IMG/VR virus record: IMGVR_UViG_3300032093_007999
Coordinates: 40,340-104,339 of that record
DNA length: 64,000 nucleotides
Direction: 5' to 3' (one strand)
Source of the DNA: a virus
Part shown: in pieces, positions 17,611-26,418 of the stretch
Position numbering within the stretch: the stretch's first letter is position 1
Layout: each line of letters begins with the position of its first letter
Made by a program: the position numbers and the translations under genes
Notes under the pieces: generated by a model
Told to the model about the DNA's origin: nothing
Seen by the model: the letters and a program-made list of their open reading frames with translations, nothing else
Databases searched by the model: none

Positions 17611-18078
17611 TTAAATTATTTTTTTCATAATATCGTTTATCCTTTTCAGGTTTTCGGTTATTTTGATATCATCATTATAACCTTTATGACTTTTTGATTC
17701 TCTATTCATATTTGATAACCATCCCATGTTATCAATTAATTCATCATTAACATCATCGGGCATAACATCTTGTGTTATTTGTGGTGTTTGTGTTCCTCTT
17801 CTTAAACCATCAATAGTTGTTGATACCCAATTATTCATATAATCACCACCATTTAATACATATGGTGCGTCTTCCTTTTTACCGTCAAAATATTTGAACC
17901 AATTTTGTATTCTCTCAAGTTGTTGGAATGTTACTTGTCCTTTATCTCTTAAAAAGATATTTCTCTTATGACCCTCAACTGTAGAATCAGAGTTAGGGAC
18001 TTGCTCAAAACACTTCTGAAGATACTCAACAAGTTCTTCAGGTAATTTAATAATTTGTCCGTATAATTCCTTATTCAC
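17611..18078 (-). CDS. Hypothetical protein, 155 aa, GTG start
   Basis: The protein is mostly helical (LPEELVEYLQKCFEQV, TFQQLERIQNWFKYF) and was not recognised. The start is GTG at 18078, overlapping the stop of the upstream gene by eight bases. No ATG lies near, so GTG is probably the real start. It is in the same unit as the WYL and LETM1-like proteins. Confidence 0.62.
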   Translation of the reverse strand: MNKELYGQIIKLPEELVEYLQKCFEQVPNSDSTVEGHKRNIFLRDKGQVTFQQLERIQNWFKYFDGKKEDAPYVLNGGDYMNNWVSTTIDGLRRGTQTPQITQDVMPDDVNDELIDNMGWLSNMNRESKSHKGYNDDIKITENLKRINDIMKKII

Positions 18079-19060
18079 CTTTTTTAAGAATTTTAATTAA
18101 TTGGTTAATACTTATTCCCTCTTTTTCTGCAACTTTTTTAATTGATTGTAAATTTCTTGTTAAAATTCTACTAACAGGAGTTTCTTCTTCATTATTTTTT
18201 TTTACAAGATCATCCCCTTTATTTTTTTTCTTTAGTAAAATTTCATCAATCATTTTTATCATCATCTCTCTTTCGGTTTCAGACAATCTTCGTTTGGTAA
18301 AACAATTTTTACATTTACCTCTTCTCTTTTCTCTTTTTAATTCTTTATCTAACCTTGGGTCAAATCCCATAACCTCTAATCTATCGTTTCTTTCAATAGG
18401 ATCTTCAATCCCCATCTTCTTTAATATTTTACTTGCCTTTGAGTATGTTTGAGCGTCTTCTGTTTCCTCATAACCAAACGCATCTGACATATCAACCTCA
18501 TCCAAAAGTTTCTCATCATTCTTATCAATTGATTCCCCATAATAAACACGATAACCTCTAACAACAGGATTATTAGTTTGTCTTGTTGTTATAACTGTTT
18601 GATCTTGAGTTTTTCTTGGGTGTAATCCTTGATTTAAAATTGGAATGTTAGAACCCGCAAAACTACCATCAGAATCAACAAGTTCATTCATTTCACCATC
18701 TTTCTTTTCTTTTTCTTTGTATTTTTCGGGAATATCGGAATTAAGTTTCATACCTAATTTTTGACCTAACTTTACTATAAATGGTGTTGCGATTGATGAC
18801 CCTGGAACAACTTGGAATACTACTAACGGGATTAATTTTAATACGTCTGAAGATTGATCTTTTATAAATTTTTTATCTTCAGCGTCAAGTTCAAAATCTT
18901 TATCTTTTAAATATTGCTTAATTGAAGACATAATAATCTTAACCAACAATCTAGTTTGTTTAAGTTCATCTATGGCAATAGATTTATACTTTTTTAATTT
19001 GTTGGTGATATCCTCAATAGAGGGTTTTTTTATTTCATCCAATATTTTTTTGCTTCTCAT
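18071..19060 (-). CDS. LETM1-like domain protein
   Basis: A 329-residue protein. Residues about 50-115 match the LETM1-like pattern: ELDAEDKKFIKDQSSDVLKL, then IPLVVFQVVPGSSIATPFIV, then KLGQKLGMKLNSDIP. In mitochondria and some bacteria this domain goes with membrane and ribosome contact, with the hydrophobic VPGSS segment as its hallmark. The rest has a Cys pair in KCKNCFTKRR and a C-terminal helix-turn-helix-like end (EGISINQLIKIL). It is the first gene of a five-gene unit with a TATTTATT box 37 bases upstream. Confidence 0.65.
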   Translation of the reverse strand: MRSKKILDEIKKPSIEDITNKLKKYKSIAIDELKQTRLLVKIIMSSIKQYLKDKDFELDAEDKKFIKDQSSDVLKLIPLVVFQVVPGSSIATPFIVKLGQKLGMKLNSDIPEKYKEKEKKDGEMNELVDSDGSFAGSNIPILNQGLHPRKTQDQTVITTRQTNNPVVRGYRVYYGESIDKNDEKLLDEVDMSDAFGYEETEDAQTYSKASKILKKMGIEDPIERNDRLEVMGFDPRLDKELKREKRRGKCKNCFTKRRLSETEREMMIKMIDEILLKKKNKGDDLVKKNNEEETPVSRILTRNLQSIKKVAEKEGISINQLIKILKKGE

Positions 19061-19097
19061 AGTAAAATGATTAATATTAATCGTTCGTATTTTTTAC

Positions 19098-19105
19098 AAT
19101 AAATA
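19098..19105 (-). promoter_or_regulatory. Putative late promoter box TATTTATT
   Basis: The minus strand reads AAGTATTTATTGTAAAA, 37 bases before the ATG at 19060. It is back to back with the plus-strand box at 19119, so the two units diverge from this point. Confidence 0.5.
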
Positions 19106-19118
19106 CTTTGTTTTGTGG

Positions 19119-19126
19119 TATTTATC
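19119..19126 (+). promoter_or_regulatory. Putative late promoter box TATTTATC
   Basis: GGTATTTATCTAAA lies 10 bases before ATG 19137 of the first adsorption-module gene. Confidence 0.5.
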
Positions 19127-19136
19127 TAAAAAAAAG

Positions 19137-21350
19137 ATGGCTCAACAGAATATTAATCAATATGTTTACCAAAAACTAAAGTTAAACATCGTAAATGATT
19201 GTCAAGATATGTCTTTGGCGTCCGATGAGGTTGACTTTAATCAAGAGGTTGTATTCTCACCATATTTAATTGCTCAAACATATGGTAATAGATTACCAAT
19301 AAATATTGACATAAATAACCCAATAAGTGTTCAAAATTTAACTTTATTATATAAACAATATAATTATAACAACGTTTTTGTTTCTCAAAATTATTATAAT
19401 CCAGATGAATTAGATCTTTCTTGTTTTTCATCATCAACTGCTTGTGATATTGGACTAACAGGAATTGATAATGGTCTAGTAACATCAATGACAGGAGAAT
19501 CAATAAATTTCACAAATGGTTTATATTCTGATTCATTTAAATTTGATAGAGAATATTATGATAGAAGATTTAAAATGTTTCAAGTTACCGGGTATACATC
19601 ACAAAATGAAAGATTTTCCGGTATACCAAAAACAACATTATATGAGGTTGTAAGTAAAACAGGATCTGTTGGTAAATATCATGAATTATATGGTGGGTTT
19701 TATCAAGGATTTTATAAATTATTTGGTTATGATTACGACATCCTACCTGAAAGAATGAATAAAGGATGGGCGGTAGAAATGTTATTAAAACCAAGATTAA
19801 TAAATGAATTTTTTCCATCATCAGGTGAAACAACATTAAACGAGGTTTATCCTGACAATGCGGGTATTTTCTTTTATTTTGGTACAAGAGCCGAAAATAA
19901 ATTTTATCATCACGCCGATGGGACACCAAATTGTTTTACAGGTTATACAAGAGTTACAAATGGGTTAGAAGAATGTGTTGAAACTTGTGCGTGTTGTAAT
20001 AGAACGGTAACGAATAGTAGATGTGTTTATGTTTATCCTCCACGATCAAAAAACAATCAACATGATCCTCATCTAAATTATGGTTGTGATTTATGTAATG
20101 GAATAAAAGATAAAAAATTAACTTGTGGGTGCGGATGTTATGATACTCCTTGTGAAACTTGTGGTTGGGAATGTTTTGAACATTCTTGCTCAACTATTAT
20201 TGAACCCACACCAACACCAACACCTTCTCCAACTCCAACGTGTGATGTTCCAACTCCTGTATGTACTCCGTCTTGTACAAAATGTGAGGAATGTAAAGAT
20301 TGTGTTGATTGTACCCCAACTGGATTCACTTCAATTCAAAGTACTTGTGAAACGGATCCGTTATTTGATTCAATGTCAAACGCCTTAGCCGTTAAGTTAT
20401 GTGGGTCAAAAGAAAATCCAAAAATTGGTGTTAAAGTTTTAAGATGGACGGGTAATTGTGAAACAACGGGGACTTGTACTACAGGTCAAACATATGTTAC
20501 AGGATATACGATTGATGAATATTGTTCTCCAAACGGGATATATGATTATTGTGAAAATGAAAATCCTGATTATTTGGATCAAGAACATTGGTTCCAAGTT
20601 GATATCGTATGGGAAAGGTATACTTGGTTGGACACTTGTGATTTAAAATGGAGAGGTGGATTAGGAGACATAACAAAGTTTGAGTATTTAAATTCTTTGG
20701 CAAATGATACCGCAAAATTAATCGCTCCACCATATACGAATGGTCAACAAGTTGCCGAACAAATTGAACTTGTTAATTTGGAACAAACTTGGCTTGATGA
20801 AACCGACTTTAGAATGGGTAGATTAAAAATCTATGTTAATGGTAAAATCTTCTACACCATTGAAAATTTTGAAGAGATAATTCCAAGAGCGTTAAATACC
20901 GACAAAGAAAAACAACTTGGTGTTCCTTTTAACATATCTTGGGGTGGAGGTACGCAAGGTTTAAGAGAGAACTTGACGTTCTCGGCATGTACTGCGTTAG
21001 ATGGAAAATATATTCAGGATCCTGAATCATTCTCAACAGATTTATTAAACACAACGTCATTATCAGGTTTACAAACAAATATTTTACTTGAAGAAAATTT
21101 TGCAGGAACATTTGAGGGTGGGGTATCACAATTTAGAATGTACGTTACTCCATTGTCTGCCCCTGAAATAAAACATAATTTTTTATTACTTCAGTCTACA
21201 TTTGATATGTTAAATCCTGATTGCCCTAATTGCAATACAATAGTGTGTGAACCTAATGACTTCGTATATGTCTTGATTGATGTTGATTATTTGGTAACAC
21301 AAAATTTATTTTATATTACAACACAAAATAATAATTATATTATTTTATAA
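19137..21350 (+). CDS. Cys-rich LamG-like virion surface protein
   Basis: A 737-residue protein. The C-terminal half carries the marks of a concanavalin/LamG fold: GWAVEMLLKPR (about 220), GRLKIYVNGKIFYTIE and SQFRMYVTPLSAPEI, the last typical of LamG ends. A Cys-rich insertion (about 285-420) has many CxxC pairs and a Pro-Thr run (EPTPTPTPSPTPT), so it may bind metal or be disulfide linked after release. It is the first gene of the fibre module. The ATG at 19137 is preferred over a TTG at 19113. An adhesin or decoration role is inferred. Confidence 0.7.
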   Translation: MAQQNINQYVYQKLKLNIVNDCQDMSLASDEVDFNQEVVFSPYLIAQTYGNRLPINIDINNPISVQNLTLLYKQYNYNNVFVSQNYYNPDELDLSCFSSSTACDIGLTGIDNGLVTSMTGESINFTNGLYSDSFKFDREYYDRRFKMFQVTGYTSQNERFSGIPKTTLYEVVSKTGSVGKYHELYGGFYQGFYKLFGYDYDILPERMNKGWAVEMLLKPRLINEFFPSSGETTLNEVYPDNAGIFFYFGTRAENKFYHHADGTPNCFTGYTRVTNGLEECVETCACCNRTVTNSRCVYVYPPRSKNNQHDPHLNYGCDLCNGIKDKKLTCGCGCYDTPCETCGWECFEHSCSTIIEPTPTPTPSPTPTCDVPTPVCTPSCTKCEECKDCVDCTPTGFTSIQSTCETDPLFDSMSNALAVKLCGSKENPKIGVKVLRWTGNCETTGTCTTGQTYVTGYTIDEYCSPNGIYDYCENENPDYLDQEHWFQVDIVWERYTWLDTCDLKWRGGLGDITKFEYLNSLANDTAKLIAPPYTNGQQVAEQIELVNLEQTWLDETDFRMGRLKIYVNGKIFYTIENFEEIIPRALNTDKEKQLGVPFNISWGGGTQGLRENLTFSACTALDGKYIQDPESFSTDLLNTTSLSGLQTNILLEENFAGTFEGGVSQFRMYVTPLSAPEIKHNFLLLQSTFDMLNPDCPNCNTIVCEPNDFVYVLIDVDYLVTQNLFYITTQNNNYIIL

Positions 21351-21351
21351 C

Positions 21352-21359
21352 TATTTATT
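21352..21359 (+). promoter_or_regulatory. Putative late promoter box TATTTATT
   Basis: CTATTTATTCATAAAAG lies 11 bases before ATG 21371, right after the stop of the preceding gene. Confidence 0.45.
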
Positions 21360-21370
21360 CATAAAAGACA

Positions 21371-22978
21371 ATGGGAATCACAAAAATAACCGAATTAAAT
21401 CAAATTTTATCTGGCGAGGTATCATCAAACGATGTATTACCAATAGTTGATATTGCGACCGATGAAACTAAAAAAATAGAAATAAACCAATTACAAAGTT
21501 ATATTCTTAGTGGTTTTACAGGATCGGATAATAACTTTTTACCATTAAGTGGTGGTACTGTTACTGGTGATACTATTTTTACGCAAGGATTAACCGCAAA
21601 TACTGTTAATAGTTTAATGTTGGGTATTGGTGCCGGTAATATCAATACAAATATTGGTATTGGATATAATACATTATCTAACAACACAACAGGATCAAAC
21701 AATATTGCACAAGGTTACAAATCATTATTTTCAAATACAACAGGATATCAAAACATTGCAATAGGTAACGCTGCTTTATATTCAAATATCTCAGGATCCA
21801 GTAACGTTGCCATAGGAATAAGTGCTTTACAAAGTAACATATCAGGAGTAGATAACATATCAATAGGTCAATCGTCTCTTCTTTTAAATACCATAGGATA
21901 TTCAAATATAGCCTTAGGTAATAGCTCTCTTAGTTCAAATATATCAGGGTCTCATAATATAGGTATGGGAGACGGTTCTCTTTCACTTAATAGTTATGGA
22001 AATCATAACATTGCTTTAGGTAATGGATCTTTACAACAAAATACAACAGGATCAAATAATATTGCACAAGGTTACAAATCATTATTTTATAACACAACAG
22101 GAACCTATAATATTGCTTTAGGTCCAAACGCTTTACAAAATAATACAGAAGGTTTTCGCAATATTGCTTTAGGTCCAAACGCTTTACGAGCTAATTCAAT
22201 AGGAGATAATAATATTGCTTTAGGTGAATCCTCTTTAGAATATAATACCTCCGGTTCAAATAATGTTGCTTTAGGTAACAGTGCTTTACTTAACAATACA
22301 ATAGGAAACAATAATGTTGCTTTAGGTCAAAGTGCTTTAATATATAACACCTCCGGTTCAAATAACATTGCTTTAGGCCTCAGTGCTTTAGAAAAAAACA
22401 CAGAAGGATGTAATAACATTTCATTAGGTAGGTGTTCTTTAGGAACTAACACAACAGGTGAAAATAATATTGGTTTAGGATATAGATCTTTAAAAAATAA
22501 TCAAACAGGATTTTTCAATATTGGTTTAGGTTTTGATGTTTTATATTCTAACACAACAGGACAATACAATGTTGCAATAGGTAAAAGTGTTATGGTACAA
22601 AACACTATAGGTGTAAACAATATTTCATTAGGTAATAGCTCTCTATATAACAACACAATAGGGAATTATAATATTTCGGCAGGACAAAACTCATTATATT
22701 CAAACACAGAAGGAAACAATAACGTTGCTTTAGGGTCAAACGCTTTACGATATAATACAACAGGAAACACTAACGTGGCATTAGGGTACAATGTACAATC
22801 AGGGGATTTCTCAAATTCAGTTATATTGGGTAATGGAGCGACAGCAACGGCAAATTCTCAGTTTGTTTTAGGGTCTGCGGGAACTCCTATTGGGCCGGTG
22901 ACTACAGAATCTTGTACGTCAACAAAAACATTAACAATCCGATTGAATGGTGCTGATTATAAAATATTGTTGGTTTAA
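21371..22978 (+). CDS. Tail fibre with YadA-head-like repeats
   Basis: A 535-residue fibre. The N-terminal part (1-85) has a phage fibre module (FLPLSGGTVTGDTIFTQGLT) shared with the giant fibre downstream. Residues 105-478 are twenty-two 17-residue repeats of the type NTTGSNNIALGxxALxx, the left-handed beta-roll seen in trimeric autotransporter heads. A short C-terminus (SVILGNGATATANSQFVLG, then about 30 residues) ends the protein. It probably forms a trimeric shaft exposed on the virion. The Ser/Thr/Asn-rich repeats are plausible acceptors for the modification genes that follow. Confidence 0.82.
   Translation: MGITKITELNQILSGEVSSNDVLPIVDIATDETKKIEINQLQSYILSGFTGSDNNFLPLSGGTVTGDTIFTQGLTANTVNSLMLGIGAGNINTNIGIGYNTLSNNTTGSNNIAQGYKSLFSNTTGYQNIAIGNAALYSNISGSSNVAIGISALQSNISGVDNISIGQSSLLLNTIGYSNIALGNSSLSSNISGSHNIGMGDGSLSLNSYGNHNIALGNGSLQQNTTGSNNIAQGYKSLFYNTTGTYNIALGPNALQNNTEGFRNIALGPNALRANSIGDNNIALGESSLEYNTSGSNNVALGNSALLNNTIGNNNVALGQSALIYNTSGSNNIALGLSALEKNTEGCNNISLGRCSLGTNTTGENNIGLGYRSLKNNQTGFFNIGLGFDVLYSNTTGQYNVAIGKSVMVQNTIGVNNISLGNSSLYNNTIGNYNISAGQNSLYSNTEGNNNVALGSNALRYNTTGNTNVALGYNVQSGDFSNSVILGNGATATANSQFVLGSAGTPIGPVTTESCTSTKTLTIRLNGADYKILLV
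21683..22804 (+). repeat. Tandem 51-bp coding repeats (22 copies)
   Basis: Each unit encodes 17 residues beginning N-x-x-G and containing N-(I/V)-x-x-G. Units 1 and 8, seven repeats (357 bases) apart, are nearly identical in DNA sequence (both contain ATTGCACAAGGTTACAAATC). This shows recent internal duplication; other units have diverged mostly at third positions and loop residues. Confidence 0.9.
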
Positions 22979-22991
22979 TAAAAACACAATT

Positions 22992-22999
22992 TATTTATA
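22992..22999 (+). promoter_or_regulatory. Putative late promoter box TATTTATA
   Basis: TTTATTTATAATATTTT lies 35 bases before ATG 23035 and would drive the sulfotransferase/glycosyltransferase cassette. Confidence 0.5.
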
Positions 23000-23034
23000 A
23001 TATTTTTTTAGTATTTTGATATAAAGATATCATT

Positions 23035-23853
23035 ATGGTTAAAAATATATTCTTTAATGCATCATTACCAAGAGCAGGATCAACATTATTACAAAATGTT
23101 ATGATGCAAAATCCGGACATTTACTCAACACCAACATCAGGAGTGGTTGAGTTTCTATTACAAGCAAGAACAATATATTCAACAGGAGATGCGTTTAAGG
23201 CTCAAGATGCTGAAACAATGAAAAAAGGTTTTAGAGGATTTTGTAAAGGTGGTTTATGGGGATTCTTTAATGAAATAACAGATAGACCATATGTTTTAGA
23301 TAAAAGTAGAGCGTGGTCAGGACATTATAGTTTTTTAGATTTTTTTGAGTCCAACCCAAAAGTAATAATTATGGTTAGAGATTTAAGATCAATTTTTTCG
23401 TCAATGGAAAAAAATTACAGAAAAAATCCACATAAAGACCCATTAATTGTTAATGGTGCGGAATTAAAAAACATGACAACAGATTCAAGAATGGTTCATT
23501 TTTCTGTTTCACCTCCCGTTGGGCCAGCTCTTGAGTGGTTGTATGATATTACACAACAAAGATTAGATTCAAATGTTTTATTTATAAGATATGAAGATTT
23601 TTGTAAAACCCCAGAAATAGAAATTCAAAAAATCTACAAGTATTTGGAAATCCCTTACTATAAACATGATTTTAAAAATGTTGATCAACTAACACACGAA
23701 AATGATATAATACATGGAATATTTGGTGATCATAAAATACAACGAGAAATAAAACCATTAAAGGATGATTATTTGAATATTTTAGGTTCAAAAAATTGTA
23801 ATATTATTATTCAAAACTATTTGTGGTTTTTTGAAAAATTTAATTACCTGTAA
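23035..23853 (+). CDS. Sulfotransferase family protein, copy 1
   Basis: A PAPS-dependent sulfotransferase-fold protein of 272 aa. The 5'-phosphosulfate loop is SLPRAGSTLLQN (residues 10-21), and the 3'-phosphate site is MVRDLRSIFSSMEKNYRK (about 113-130). The middle carries the helix KPYVLDK-like DRPYVLDKSRAW. It is a clear paralogue of the gene at 26419, and the two bracket three glycosyltransferases. No signal peptide is present, so it acts in the cytoplasm. Sulfation of a glycan on a fibre protein is the simplest reading of the context; the true acceptor is unknown. Confidence 0.85.
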   Translation: MVKNIFFNASLPRAGSTLLQNVMMQNPDIYSTPTSGVVEFLLQARTIYSTGDAFKAQDAETMKKGFRGFCKGGLWGFFNEITDRPYVLDKSRAWSGHYSFLDFFESNPKVIIMVRDLRSIFSSMEKNYRKNPHKDPLIVNGAELKNMTTDSRMVHFSVSPPVGPALEWLYDITQQRLDSNVLFIRYEDFCKTPEIEIQKIYKYLEIPYYKHDFKNVDQLTHENDIIHGIFGDHKIQREIKPLKDDYLNILGSKNCNIIIQNYLWFFEKFNYL

Positions 23854-23866
23854 AAAACTTTAATCT

Positions 23867-24607
23867 ATGTTTGTAACCGTATGTAATAAAGAATATCTAA
23901 TTGGGTTTGAGGTTATGTTAAAATCTCTAATTGAGAATAACCCAAGAATAATTAAAGAAGATATTCCATTCACTGTAATTAGTAACGATTTGACTCATGA
24001 TGATTTGATTACTTCAAGAAAAATACACAATAATGTTTTGTTAAAAACTTACGATTTGTCAAAATATTATGAAATTGAGGAATTAAAAAAGAAACAAATG
24101 TCATTTGGTGATTATACCAAATATGAGATTTTTTCAATGGAGGATGTGGACAAAATAATTTTTTTAGATTGTGATACTTTAATATTGGGTAATATTGACA
24201 AATTAATTGATTCACAATGTTCTTTCGGTGCCATTAGAGAATTATATATTGATCAATATAATACCGGAGTTATGGTAATAAGTAAAAAATACCTTAATCA
24301 AAAAATAACAAACGATCTAATCAATTTAACAAAACTTTATGGTATCACGGAACATTTAGATCAGGATATCATAAATTACTATTTTCAAGATATTATAACA
24401 TCATTCCCAATAGAATATAATTTCCTAAAAACTTATAACAAACAAGTTTTTCATAATACAGGACTTCCAAAGTATATTAAAATATTTCATTATATTGTTA
24501 AAAAGCCTTGGCAACAAAAACCATTAGTTTCTTTGGAAGAAGGAACCATATGGACTGAAAGATATTGGTTTGAGTATTACTCAAAAATATTAAAATTAAA
24601 AGTATGA
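23867..24607 (+). CDS. GT8 glycosyltransferase (glycogenin/LgtC-like)
   Basis: A 246-residue GT8 enzyme. The metal motif DxD is in IIFLDCDTLILGNI (D101, D103), the donor loop is QYNTGVMVI, the catalytic stretch is EHLDQDIINYYF and the conserved late His lies in KIFHYIVKKPWQ. It overlaps the next gene by four bases. GT8 enzymes transfer hexoses from UDP-sugars with retention, so this enzyme could extend a glycan begun by its neighbour. Confidence 0.85.
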   Translation: MFVTVCNKEYLIGFEVMLKSLIENNPRIIKEDIPFTVISNDLTHDDLITSRKIHNNVLLKTYDLSKYYEIEELKKKQMSFGDYTKYEIFSMEDVDKIIFLDCDTLILGNIDKLIDSQCSFGAIRELYIDQYNTGVMVISKKYLNQKITNDLINLTKLYGITEHLDQDIINYYFQDIITSFPIEYNFLKTYNKQVFHNTGLPKYIKIFHYIVKKPWQQKPLVSLEEGTIWTERYWFEYYSKILKLKV

Positions 24608-25509
24608 TTAAAAGACATTACGACAATACGGAATTGTTAGACTATGTTGAAAATGATAAGAATACCAAAACATTAGAAAATAAAGAAATTCTATTACATT
24701 TCAATTCCTTTTGTTTGGGTGATACAATTTGTTTTGCATCATTTATGGATCAATTTGTTGATTATCATAAACCAAAAAAAGTTTTGGTTTCAACATTTTT
24801 TCCTCATTTATTAAAATCAAATAATGATAAGTATGAATTTATAAATGCAAATCAAAAAAAACGAATCATTGTTGATAAACATATTTCTGTTGGATATGAT
24901 AAGGAAGATGTTTCTCATACGTTGGGTGGCATGATGTATGCAACAAAAGATACAATGATGATCCCACAATCAACAAAACCTATCAAACCTTCTCTTATTA
25001 AAAAAGAAAGAAAAATTATTAATAATAAAATAACAATTGCTCCGGAATCATTAAAATCAATTGCTACTTGGGATAAAGATAAATGGCAAATTATTGTTGA
25101 TGAACTTATTAGATCAGGATTTGAGGTATATAATGTTTCGTATGAAAATACATTAAATCTTAAGAATGTTAAAGGATACCACGGATTTGATGATATTAAT
25201 GTTTCATTAAATCATATATTGGAGTCAAGATTATTTATTGGATTGTCGTCAGGTCTTTCTTGGCTTGCTTGGGCGTACGATGTTCCTGTTGTGATGATAT
25301 CGGGATTTACAAAAGAACATAATGAGTTTGATTGTTTTAGAGTTATAAATAAAAATGTTTGTAATGGATGTTTTAATATAATCCCAAATATATCATCAAA
25401 GTGCCCAATTTTTTTAAATACGAATAGAGAAAATGAATGTCATACGACAATAACACCACAAATGGTTATTGATCAAATTAACAAAGCTCTCTCATTTACT
25501 AATAGTTAA
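24604..25509 (+). CDS. BAHT-like autotransporter heptosyltransferase homologue
   Basis: A GT9-related enzyme of 301 aa. The C-terminus carries the hallmark of the bacterial autotransporter heptosyltransferases (TibC/AAH group): LFIGLSSGLSWLAWAYDVP, the four Cys of the iron site (C253, C256, C267, C279 in NVCNGCF, KCPIF and NECHT) and then TITPQMVIDQI. TibC and AAH put heptose on Ser residues of beta-roll repeats of self-associating autotransporters. Here the gene follows a fibre made of autotransporter-head-like repeats. Glycosylation of the phage's own fibre is therefore likely, though it is inferred. Confidence 0.78.
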   Translation: MIKRHYDNTELLDYVENDKNTKTLENKEILLHFNSFCLGDTICFASFMDQFVDYHKPKKVLVSTFFPHLLKSNNDKYEFINANQKKRIIVDKHISVGYDKEDVSHTLGGMMYATKDTMMIPQSTKPIKPSLIKKERKIINNKITIAPESLKSIATWDKDKWQIIVDELIRSGFEVYNVSYENTLNLKNVKGYHGFDDINVSLNHILESRLFIGLSSGLSWLAWAYDVPVVMISGFTKEHNEFDCFRVINKNVCNGCFNIIPNISSKCPIFLNTNRENECHTTITPQMVIDQINKALSFTNS

Positions 25510-25529
25510 AATCAAATTATAATTTAATC

Positions 25530-26417
25530 ATGGAAAAAAAATATTCATTATTTCACCTTGAGGGTGGATTAGGAAAACACGTATCATCAACCGCAGTTGC
25601 TAAATGTATTAAAAACAATTTTCCCGATAGGGATCTTATTGTTGTTTGTGCGTATCCAGAAATATTCTTGAATTTGGATTTTGTGGATAGAGTTTATAGA
25701 ATCGGTAATACTCCATATTTTTATGATGATTTTATTAAAGATAAGGATATTAAGATTTTTAAACACGAACCATATTTTACGGATGACCACATTCATAAAA
25801 AATTACCATTGATTTTAAATTGGTGTAAATTATTTGGATTGGAGTACAACGGGGAACAACCTGAATTAAAATTCAATTTAAGGCAAAAACAAGTTGGGTT
25901 TAACAGATGGAAAAGAGAAAAACCAATTATGGTTATTCAAACAAACGGAGGACCTTTAAACGACCAACCTTATCCTTATTCATGGACAAGAGATATGCCA
26001 ATTTCTGTATCACAACATTTGGTTAATCACTATTCAAAATATTATCACATAATACAAATTTGTAGACATGAATTTAATGCTTTAGAAAATGTAGAGGTAA
26101 TTAAAGACCCAATGTCAAACATGGAATTGTTTTCTTTATTGTTGATGTCAGAAAAAAGAATTTTAATTGATTCTTCTTTACAACACGCATCGGCAGCATT
26201 AAATCTCCCATCGGTCGTTTTATGGGTGGGAACATCACCAAAGTTATTTGGTTATGATATTCATAAAAATATTATTGCCGATTTACCTACAGATGTTAAA
26301 TTACCTGACAGTTATCTGTTTGATTATAATTTCAACGGAATGACACATGAGTGTCCATTATTTGATGATAATATTTTTGATATGGATCAAATAATCTTTA
26401 ATATTAATAGTTTATAA
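25530..26417 (+). CDS. GT9-like glycosyltransferase
   Basis: A 295-residue GT-B protein of the heptosyltransferase (GT9) type. It opens with SLFHLEGGLGKHVSSTAVA, a typical N-terminal loop. The donor-binding half holds ILIDSSLQHASAALNLPSVV followed by LWVGTSPKLFG, the usual S-x-x-x-H-x-A-A pattern. It lies between the BAHT-like gene and the second sulfotransferase and is read in the same direction. The sugar is unknown. Confidence 0.78.
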   Translation: MEKKYSLFHLEGGLGKHVSSTAVAKCIKNNFPDRDLIVVCAYPEIFLNLDFVDRVYRIGNTPYFYDDFIKDKDIKIFKHEPYFTDDHIHKKLPLILNWCKLFGLEYNGEQPELKFNLRQKQVGFNRWKREKPIMVIQTNGGPLNDQPYPYSWTRDMPISVSQHLVNHYSKYYHIIQICRHEFNALENVEVIKDPMSNMELFSLLLMSEKRILIDSSLQHASAALNLPSVVLWVGTSPKLFGYDIHKNIIADLPTDVKLPDSYLFDYNFNGMTHECPLFDDNIFDMDQIIFNINSL

Positions 26418-26418
26418 A

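Noticed and set aside
20205-20245. Microsatellite or CRISPR in the ACACCAACACC runs
   Set aside because: The runs are in frame and encode Pro-Thr linkers in two proteins.
21683-22804. CRISPR from regularly spaced 51-base units
   Set aside because: The units are contiguous, in frame and encode 17-residue fibre repeats without spacers.
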